Below, one piece after another: positions 57,835-64,000 of a stretch of DNA of 64,000 nucleotides. The translations under genes and the position numbers were made by a program. How positions within the stretch are numbered: position 1 is the stretch's first letter; every line of letters starts with the position of its first letter. The stretch covers positions 1-64,000 of the forward strand of contig JACJYE010000009.1 of the NCBI GenBank assembly GCA_020636255.1, in the 5' to 3' direction. The notes beneath the pieces are model-generated. The model made no database searches, was not told where the DNA came from, and was given only the letters and a program-made list of their open reading frames with translations. The DNA is from Lewinellaceae bacterium (GTDB lineage: Bacteria; Bacteroidota; Bacteroidia; Chitinophagales; Saprospiraceae).

Positions 57835-58530
57835 TTACACCTGCTGCTGTCCCATTAGCCTTCCTGCCATCCTGTATGCCCCCACTCCCTGGTACGCCAT
57901 ACAGATGATCTCGGCATATACGACGACCTTCTGGGCAGAGGCCTGGAGCAACAGGGCCTCTGGTGAACGCCATGCCCGTGGGCCGAACAGCATAATGGCG
58001 ATCTGAATACCCAGGATGGCGCTGAACCAGCCGAAAGCCCGGGCATAATGGTTGGGATATTCCTGCTGCCGCCTGATAGCGAGGCTGTAAAAGAGCGCCA
58101 TAGCCAGAAAAGCGATGAAACCGGCGCGGACAAATACGGTATGACGCCCGTAGTGCGCATCCAGCGGCGTCAGGGCAATGCCTGCATAACACAGGGCGGC
58201 TACCATGCCGGCCACCGAGCTGGCCAGCGCCAGCATCTTCGCATCAGCGTCGCGGAATAAGGCCGGCAGAACGAGAAAGAAAGCTGCCAGGCCGCTACCG
58301 GCCAGTAGTAGCCCCGACTGGAAAAACAGGTTGCTCCGCCCATTGGGTGCACCACTCCAGCTGCGCATCCGGCCCAGGTCGCTGAAGTAGTTGTGCCAAA
58401 AGGAATACCCGATCGTTCCCCGGTCATGGATCGTGCCTCCCGGATAGTAGGCCATGGCCAGCGTGCTCAGCAACAGGAACAGTAACCCGCTGATGATACA
58501 AAACAGGATGGCCTGGCGGTGTAGCTTCAT
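57835..58530 (-). CDS. DUF998-like integral membrane protein
   Basis: The protein of 231 residues has six to seven hydrophobic helices. It starts AILFCIISGLLFLLLSTLAM and has YSFWHNYFSDLGRMRSW after the first helix, a placement typical of DUF998-type proteins. Conserved small residues occur in GIALTPLDAHYGRHTVFV. No enzyme function can be assigned. It is downstream of the PEP-utilizing gene on the same strand with a 26-bp gap. Confidence 0.65.
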   Translation of the reverse strand: MKLHRQAILFCIISGLLFLLLSTLAMAYYPGGTIHDRGTIGYSFWHNYFSDLGRMRSWSGAPNGRSNLFFQSGLLLAGSGLAAFFLVLPALFRDADAKMLALASSVAGMVAALCYAGIALTPLDAHYGRHTVFVRAGFIAFLAMALFYSLAIRRQQEYPNHYARAFGWFSAILGIQIAIMLFGPRAWRSPEALLLQASAQKVVVYAEIICMAYQGVGAYRMAGRLMGQQQV

Positions 58531-58556
58531 GGCATTATAGGCTGCTAGGTGAACGA

Positions 58557-60509
58557 TTAAGAAGGCGCCTGGTTTGTCGTGCTGCCGTTGTCAACTTCCT
58601 GCTGGCTGGCGGCCTCACTTTCCTCCACTCGCACCAGTATAGTAACCTCCCCTGTCTGGCCATCCATTCGGATCCGGTCGCCGGTGTACAGTTCTATGTG
58701 CGAGGGAATTTGCGTGATGGCGGGGATACGCGATTCCCTAAGCAGGTTGGAAGCGTGAGACAAGAGCCCTCCGGTGTAGGAAATGACGCCGTGCATCTGC
58801 GAAAAGAAAGGGGCGCAGCCGGGGTCGAGGGCGTCGGCTACCAGGATGGCCTTTTCAAAAGGAAGCGCCTGAATGGTGTCGGGGCGGGCGGCGTTTACCC
58901 GCCATACCCGGCCTTCCACTTTCCCGGGGTAAATGCCGATCCCCTTTGAGAAGGCCTGGCGCCCGCCGAGGTTGGAGAGGAAAGCGGCCGGGAGGCGCCG
59001 GCCGTTTCGGTTGCAAAGAAAGGTGTCCATATCCCAGCCTGCCAGCGCCGGCTTTTTTCTCTCCCGCAGCATCTGCAGGCTGAGCTGGCCGTTGAAGTAG
59101 GCCTTCAGCTCCTTCGGGCTGTATTCCCAGAAATTGAATTCCGTTTGGTGGAGCAACTCCCGGCGGAAGTCCCAGAACAACTTCATGGTTTCATTGCGCA
59201 GCCATTCCTGGGTGTGAATGAGGCGGATGACGGGCTGCAGCAGTACGGCCAGCAGGGCGCTGACGCGCTGCCGGGGCTGTTCCTCCGCTTCGTCATCATA
59301 AGAAAAGTATCCGATAAGCTGCTGCCATTCGGCTTCGCTGAATTCAAAAAAGCGTTTTTGCCCGATGTCGGATTCGTAGAAGCCACGGTGGCCGAAGCGG
59401 CTTAGGAATGTTTCCCGGCTGTACAGTCCGGTGCGCAGCTCCCGAAAGGCCTCTAAGTAATCGGCGCTGGCGCTTTTTTGCTCCAGGGCTGCCGGAAGCC
59501 TGGCCAAAAGCCCCAGCCTGTCGAGCAGGCCTATCGGAGCCGACAGGACGGCCGACAGGATCTGCATATTCCGCACCAATTCCACATAGAGCTGGCGAAA
59601 ATCGGCTTCCCATTCCCGGAATGCGCTACCGCGGCCATGCTCCCAAAGGATCTCCCGGTGCTGGCGGCGCAGGGCAAAGCGCCCCCTGAGGTTGTAGAGC
59701 CACCGCTCGATGCGTTTGTTGACGCCTGAATATTGCCTGGCTACTTTCAGGAGCACCGGAAGCTTATAGAAAGCGCGGTAGGGGCGCAGTTTTACCTGGT
59801 AGACATCCTCGGCCCCGGCCTGCCGGCAGATGAGTTGCGTAGGCAGGCCCCAATGGACCATCATATCCAACAGGGCCGAGAGGTTGATCCATGGCATGCC
59901 GGCCGCTTCGCGCAGAAAGGCCTGCGGTGGCAAGGTGTTGTCCAGCCTTCTGTAGTAGTCGAATAACTGATGTCCTGAGCTATTGATAATGGAGGCCATG
60001 AGGAGCGAAGGCTCTTGCGGTAAAAGTTCCTTGTGGTTTGCGGAAGTGAGCACTTCTTCGGCCTCTTCGGGGGTGGTGATCGGCTGGGCGCTCAATACCG
60101 TCAAACGCCCCTTTTCAATACAGAATTCGATGTTTAGCCCATGCTCAGCATCGATGTGTTGCAACAACCTGCCGGCGCGGGACGACAAACGAACCAATGC
60201 CCGGTGGAAACGCGCAGGCCGTCCGGGTTGCCCTTTCCAGAAACGGTACAGGGGGAATATCCAGGCGTCGAGCCTGTTAAAATGCGGCAACAACAAGCTT
60301 TCGGGTTCTCTGCGCCCACTCAACAGTTCCTCGCCCGCTCCTTCGATATACTCCAGCTTCCAGGCGCCCTCCCGGAAGGCGAACAACACGCCGCTATAAT
60401 CGGGGCGCCCCGTTTCGGCAAGAACGATTTCATCATTCCCCGGTTCGGCATAACCGTTGGATACGGTCGATCGCGCTCGATTGCGTTCAAGTTGCTGGCT
60501 AGTGGCCAT
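58557..60509 (-). CDS. N-terminally truncated PEP-synthase-like protein
   Basis: The protein has about 650 residues. The N-terminus matches only the last part of a PPDK_N ATP-grasp domain (SGVLFAFREGAWKLEYIEGA, then FCIEKGRLTVLSAQPITT). A long middle region, helical and Arg/Leu rich, follows. The C-terminus is a swivelling phosphohistidine domain with ISYTGGLLSHASNLLRESRI, where the His would be phosphorylated. The ATP-binding half of a PEP synthase or rifampicin phosphotransferase is missing, and no upstream frame supplies it. It may work with a separate kinase part or be decayed. Start uncertain (TTG at 60581 possible). Confidence 0.7.
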   Translation of the reverse strand: MATSQQLERNRARSTVSNGYAEPGNDEIVLAETGRPDYSGVLFAFREGAWKLEYIEGAGEELLSGRREPESLLLPHFNRLDAWIFPLYRFWKGQPGRPARFHRALVRLSSRAGRLLQHIDAEHGLNIEFCIEKGRLTVLSAQPITTPEEAEEVLTSANHKELLPQEPSLLMASIINSSGHQLFDYYRRLDNTLPPQAFLREAAGMPWINLSALLDMMVHWGLPTQLICRQAGAEDVYQVKLRPYRAFYKLPVLLKVARQYSGVNKRIERWLYNLRGRFALRRQHREILWEHGRGSAFREWEADFRQLYVELVRNMQILSAVLSAPIGLLDRLGLLARLPAALEQKSASADYLEAFRELRTGLYSRETFLSRFGHRGFYESDIGQKRFFEFSEAEWQQLIGYFSYDDEAEEQPRQRVSALLAVLLQPVIRLIHTQEWLRNETMKLFWDFRRELLHQTEFNFWEYSPKELKAYFNGQLSLQMLRERKKPALAGWDMDTFLCNRNGRRLPAAFLSNLGGRQAFSKGIGIYPGKVEGRVWRVNAARPDTIQALPFEKAILVADALDPGCAPFFSQMHGVISYTGGLLSHASNLLRESRIPAITQIPSHIELYTGDRIRMDGQTGEVTILVRVEESEAASQQEVDNGSTTNQAPS

Positions 60510-60651
60510 AGCCCTGTTTTTGTGTTCCGTTTTTTCAAATATAGCTCCGGCGAACACAATGGCATGTTGTGCCTTGTACAAATACGATTGCCGTACGGCG
60601 AGGCCGGGCGCCCATACATAGAATGGATAACCCGTTTTTTTGGCTATTTGT

Positions 60652-62058
60652 TCATTTCAGCACCAGCGGCTTGACCCTGCCGTCGCTCAAATGCAGGTAA
60701 TACAGGCCGGCAGGCCAGCCTTCCCGCTGGAACTGGTATTCGGGGCCTTCGAAGGAATAGCTGCGCAACAATTGCCCACCGGCACTGAGCAGGCGGAGCT
60801 GATATGCCTGGCCCGTATCCGCGTCTATGCGCACGTTCACCGTACTGGAGGCGGGGTTGGGGAAGATATGCCAGCCATCCTGTCTTACCGGTTCGGTAGC
60901 AGCTACCGGGCCGGTGCAGAAAGGGTCTGACCATCGTTCGTCGGCAATGAACGATGGATCTTCCAGTGTTTGTAAAAAGGCGAGCAGCGCTGCCTTTTCC
61001 GCTGGTGTGAGGTTGAGCCTCCGGGGTGGCCCGCCGGGGCCCTGGCGAAGCGGGCCGGAGAGGTTGGGGTGGGGTTGTACTCCGGAATTGTAGTGCTCGA
61101 TGACCGCTTCGAGGGTTGCAAAACGCCCATCGTGCATATAAGGCGCCGTAAGAGATATATTGCGCAAAGAGGGCGACTTGAATTCGCCGATCTGTAAAGG
61201 GTTGCCCGTCACTCCGCCTACGCCTGGGTCCTCGCTCACCAGGTCCAGCCCGTTGTTCCTGGGGCCCGGTGCATTGAAGGCGTCGGTGCCATGGCAGGCA
61301 GCGCAATTGCCCCGGGTGGGGTCGAAAAATATGGTTTTTCCCAGGTTCTCCTGCGGGGTGAAGCCCGGGAACGGGGCCAGCTCCGGCGGCCCTGGGGGCG
61401 CCTGCTGGCGCGCCAGGTCGTATTTCGACTGATAAGAGACCATGGAGCGGACAAATTGCGCTAATGCCCGCGAGACGCGGTTGGCCGTTACGCCAGGCGT
61501 TCCGAAAGCGGCCTCAAACAGTGGCGGGTAATAGTCTGTGTTAGCGAGCCGGCTTACCATTTCATCCAGGTTCATGCCCATCTCAATGGGGTCCTGAATG
61601 GGCGTCAGCACCTGCGCTTCCAGGTTGGGCGCCCGCTCATCCCAGAAAAAGTGGCCGTTCTGGTAATACCGCGCCATGGCCAGGCTCATCGAATGCCGGC
61701 CGGTTAGCCCTGCAAACCCTTCACTCAGCACGTTATTGTCGCTAAAGGAAGCCTCCTGTTTGTGGCAGGAAGCACAGGCGACGGTTTCATTGGCCGATAG
61801 CTTTTTGTCGTAGAAAAGGACGCGGCCCAGCGTGGCGCCGGCATCGGTGATGGGGTTGTTGGGAGGCGTATTATCGGCGTCGAGCAATACGGGAACCTGG
61901 AGATAAAAAGGCAGGGGGATATTGGCGTAATTGAAAGGTACATCAGGTAGGTTCAGGCAGTCGCCGGTGGCCTCTGTGCTTAGGGCGGGGGCATGCCAGG
62001 CAATGCCAAGGGTGATCGCTGCGGCTATCAGTACAAAGGTGGCCAAGGGTGGTCTCAT
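60652..62058 (-). CDS. Di-heme cytochrome c peroxidase/MauG-type, T9SS-exported (copy 1)
   Basis: The protein of 468 residues has a signal peptide. Two heme c sites are seen as CASCHKQEASF and CAACHGTDAF, with partner residues around LSTL-like and FKSPSLRNISLTAPYMHDG. The end of the enzyme domain is LTPAEKAALLAFLQTLEDP. The last 75 residues are a T9SS sorting tail (IFPNPASSTVNVRID to GLYYLHL). It would reduce peroxide or oxidise a partner at the cell surface. It is next to a close paralogue, probably from tandem duplication. Confidence 0.92.
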   Translation of the reverse strand: MRPPLATFVLIAAAITLGIAWHAPALSTEATGDCLNLPDVPFNYANIPLPFYLQVPVLLDADNTPPNNPITDAGATLGRVLFYDKKLSANETVACASCHKQEASFSDNNVLSEGFAGLTGRHSMSLAMARYYQNGHFFWDERAPNLEAQVLTPIQDPIEMGMNLDEMVSRLANTDYYPPLFEAAFGTPGVTANRVSRALAQFVRSMVSYQSKYDLARQQAPPGPPELAPFPGFTPQENLGKTIFFDPTRGNCAACHGTDAFNAPGPRNNGLDLVSEDPGVGGVTGNPLQIGEFKSPSLRNISLTAPYMHDGRFATLEAVIEHYNSGVQPHPNLSGPLRQGPGGPPRRLNLTPAEKAALLAFLQTLEDPSFIADERWSDPFCTGPVAATEPVRQDGWHIFPNPASSTVNVRIDADTGQAYQLRLLSAGGQLLRSYSFEGPEYQFQREGWPAGLYYLHLSDGRVKPLVLK

Positions 62059-62172
62059 GAGTAGATTTTTTGGTTAAGGAATTGGGTTCTCCTCCAAACA
62101 AGCTCTTAGACTATGAAAAAACAGATGGTTTAAAAGCAGGATAACGGCCTATAACTGCGAAGCCAATTATTT

Positions 62173-63591
62173 CTATTGCCATACGATCTGTTTCACCCAT
62201 CGTTTGCCTCTGCTGCTCATTTCCAAAAAGTAAAGCCCCGCTGGCCATCCCTGTCTTTTCAGTTGATAGCTGCGGCCTTCAAAATAGGTGTAGTAAAGCA
62301 GGCGCCCCTCTGCGTTGCGCAACATCAGGGCGAAAGCCTGGCCCGGAAGCGCGTCGATGTGCACGTTCACCATACTGGAGGCAGGGTTGGGGAACACTCG
62401 CCAGCCATCTTGTTTTACCGGTTCTACAGCGGCAGAGGCGCCGTTGCAAAATGGATCGGACCAACGTTCATCGGACGTAAAGGCCGTATCGGTGAGCGAA
62501 TGCAGGAAGGCTATAAGGCCCGTTTTTTCGGCAGTAGTCAGGTTGAGCTGCCTGGGCGGCCCGGTAGCGCTGCCCTCGCGCAGAAATTGCGACAGGTTGG
62601 GGTGTGCCGCCAGGCCGGTATCGTAATGATCTACCACTTCTTCCAGAGTGGTAAAGCGGCCGTCGTGCATATAGGGCGCCGTCAGTGTTACGTTGCGCAG
62701 GGAGGGAACCTTGAACAGGCCTATATCCTGCTGGCTGAAAGTGATGCCGGCCTTGCCGGGGTCGGCGTATACCAGGTCGAGGCCGTTGTTGAAAGCGCCG
62801 AAAGCGACGAAACCTTCCGTGCCATGGCAGGCGCTGCAATTGCCGCGGGAAGGGGAGAAAAAAACGGCTTTACCCAGGTTCTCTTCAGGTGTCAGGCCCG
62901 GCAATGGAGCATCAGGCGCGGCTTCCGGCGCTTCCTGGCGGGCGAGGTCGTATTTCGATCGATAGCTTACGATCGAACGGACGAACTGCGCCATGGCCAT
63001 GGCCATCCTGTCGGAGGTGATCTCCGGCGTGCCAAAAGCCGCTTCGAACAGCGCGGGATAATAGTCTGTATTTGCCAGCCGGGCCTCCAGCTCATCAAGG
63101 GCCATGCCCATTTCTACGGGGTCCTGGATGGGCATCAGGGTTTGTTCCTCCAGCGTGGCAGCGCGCTCGTCCCAGAAAAAATGGCCGTTCGCATAAAACC
63201 GCGCCATGGCAAGGCTCATGGAATTGCGGCCGGTGAAGCCACCCTCGAAACCTGTGCTTAGCGTGGCGTCGTCGGTAAAGGCCAGAGCCTGCTTGTGGCA
63301 GGAAGCACAGGCCACGGTTTGGTTGGCCGACAGTTTGGAGTCGTAAAACAACACGCGCCCTAATGTCGCTCCGGCATCGGTAGTAGGGTTGCCGTCCGGT
63401 GTGTTGTCCAGGGTTTGAAGGCTGGGGGTTTGAAGGTGCGCAGGCAATTCGATATGGGCATAGTTGAAATACTGCTCCGGCAGGTTCAGGCAATCGCCGG
63501 CAGATGGAGCAGGGGGCGATGGTATGCGCCAGGCCAGGACAGTACAAAGCAGGAATGCCAGGATCACGGGAAATAACAACCAACGGAGCAT
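62173..63591 (-). CDS. Di-heme cytochrome c peroxidase/MauG-type, T9SS-exported (copy 2)
   Basis: The protein of 472 residues has a signal peptide (LLFPVILAFLLCTVLAW) and heme sites CASCHKQALAF and CSACHGTEGF. It follows the same order as copy 1, including FKVPSLRNVTLTAPYMHDGR and LTTAEKTGLIAFLHSLTD. The T9SS tail begins VFPNPASSMVNVHID and ends QIVWQ. The two copies align end to end with high identity in the enzyme core and tail. They are separated by 114 bp holding the repeat motif CTCCAAACAAGCTCTTAG (62092-62109). Confidence 0.92.
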   Translation of the reverse strand: MLRWLLFPVILAFLLCTVLAWRIPSPPAPSAGDCLNLPEQYFNYAHIELPAHLQTPSLQTLDNTPDGNPTTDAGATLGRVLFYDSKLSANQTVACASCHKQALAFTDDATLSTGFEGGFTGRNSMSLAMARFYANGHFFWDERAATLEEQTLMPIQDPVEMGMALDELEARLANTDYYPALFEAAFGTPEITSDRMAMAMAQFVRSIVSYRSKYDLARQEAPEAAPDAPLPGLTPEENLGKAVFFSPSRGNCSACHGTEGFVAFGAFNNGLDLVYADPGKAGITFSQQDIGLFKVPSLRNVTLTAPYMHDGRFTTLEEVVDHYDTGLAAHPNLSQFLREGSATGPPRQLNLTTAEKTGLIAFLHSLTDTAFTSDERWSDPFCNGASAAVEPVKQDGWRVFPNPASSMVNVHIDALPGQAFALMLRNAEGRLLYYTYFEGRSYQLKRQGWPAGLYFLEMSSRGKRWVKQIVWQ

Positions 63592-63788
63592 TAGATTTTT
63601 TCTTCAAAATTACAAATTGACAGGTGATTCCTGCTTTTTCACGCCTGCCACCAGGCCCTTAATTTTGTCCCTATACCAAAAATACCCGATCTTTGCCGCT
63701 GGTATTCGGCCGTTTTTTTTTAACCGTTGTTATGTGCTAGAAAGTGCCGAAGGGCATAAAACCTACAACAATCAAAGTGCAGGAGTAC

Positions 63789-64000
63789 ATGAGTAAGGCC
63801 ATTGAAGTACAGCAGGAGGTAACGATAAAATTTGCAGGCGATTCCGGCGACGGGATGCAACTGACGGGCACCTTGTTTACGGACAATACCGCTTTGTCGG
63901 GTAGCGACCTGGCCACCTTCCCCGACTTCCCGGCCGAGATCAGGGCGCCGCAGGGAACGCTGGCCGGGGTTTCCGGCTTTCAGCTCCATTTTGGCAGCCG
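63789..64000 (+). CDS. korA: 2-oxoacid:ferredoxin oxidoreductase alpha subunit, 5' part (KorA-like)
   Basis: The first 70 codons are in the window; the gene runs off the right edge. The start (VTIKFAGDSGDGMQLTGTLF, then DLATFPDFPAEIRAPQGTLA) is the gamma-domain N-terminus of the fused gamma/alpha subunit of 2-oxoglutarate or 2-oxoacid:ferredoxin oxidoreductases. This enzyme makes acyl-CoA from 2-oxoacids with ferredoxin as acceptor. The beta subunit (korB) would be expected next, outside the window. It diverges from the peroxidase genes. Confidence 0.88.
   Translation, partial: MSKAIEVQQEVTIKFAGDSGDGMQLTGTLFTDNTALSGSDLATFPDFPAEIRAPQGTLAGVSGFQLHFGS

Overview
The window looks like a chromosomal segment of a Bacteroidota bacterium, most likely of the Saprospiria/Chitinophagia side. 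The reasons are: several secreted proteins end in a type IX secretion (T9SS) sorting tail; promoters fit the Bacteroidota form (TTTG, about 20 bp, TAnnTTTG); and there are DUF2480, DUF4249, TonB-dependent receptor and fused E1 alpha/beta genes. The DNA is fairly GC rich in coding regions and AT rich between genes. I saw no rRNA, tRNA or CRISPR array. The assignment is from gene content only.

Layout. 1-2004: an IS4-family insertion sequence, the end of a second copy, and a 182-bp repeat in both orientations. 2132-12525: housekeeping and accessory genes (ABC exporter, AstE-like hydrolase, AlkA-like glycosylase, GNAT, T9SS-exported subtilase, cold-shock protein, ACMSD, site-2 protease, TrhO). 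12956-24776: a large RiPP (ribosomally made, modified peptide) locus. 24794-33511: CorC-like transporter, TonB receptor/DUF4249 pair, and an ScpB/DUF2480/lytic transglycosylase operon. 32906-40329: a catabolic block (PaaY-like, PaaZ, enoyl-CoA hydratase, fused 2-oxoacid dehydrogenase E1). 41058-48665: FeoAB, envelope proteins and secreted peptidases. 48830-58530: UvrD, an arginase-fold protein, MFS, Glu/Leu-type dehydrogenase, OmpA-like protein. 58557-64000: a truncated PEP-utilizing protein, two tandem T9SS-exported di-heme peroxidases and the start of korA.

The most interesting region is the RiPP locus. A C39-peptidase ABC exporter, an HlyD-type fusion protein and a small HTH protein are followed by two cassettes with the same gene order: precursor(s), a DUF6624 lipoprotein, an ATP-grasp ligase, a 60-75 residue unknown protein, and a SPASM-domain protein without a radical-SAM motif. 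This is the grasp-with-spasm architecture, so the product is probably a graspetide (side-chain ester or amide macrocycles). Cassette 1 has three related precursors; cassette 2 has one unrelated precursor. All four are preceded by the same short element: a hairpin with a fixed 12-nt loop, then AGAGTAGG 22-28 nt before the start codon. The first SPASM protein has lost three of the seven cysteines kept by the second. The small protein between ligase and SPASM gene is present in both cassettes, and I do not recognise it.

Intergenic DNA is rich in palindromes: a dispersed 95-115 bp MITE-like family (at least six copies or fragments), a 163-bp hairpin beside an orphan signal-peptide gene remnant, a near-perfect 55-bp palindrome, and five tandem 34-bp hairpin units.
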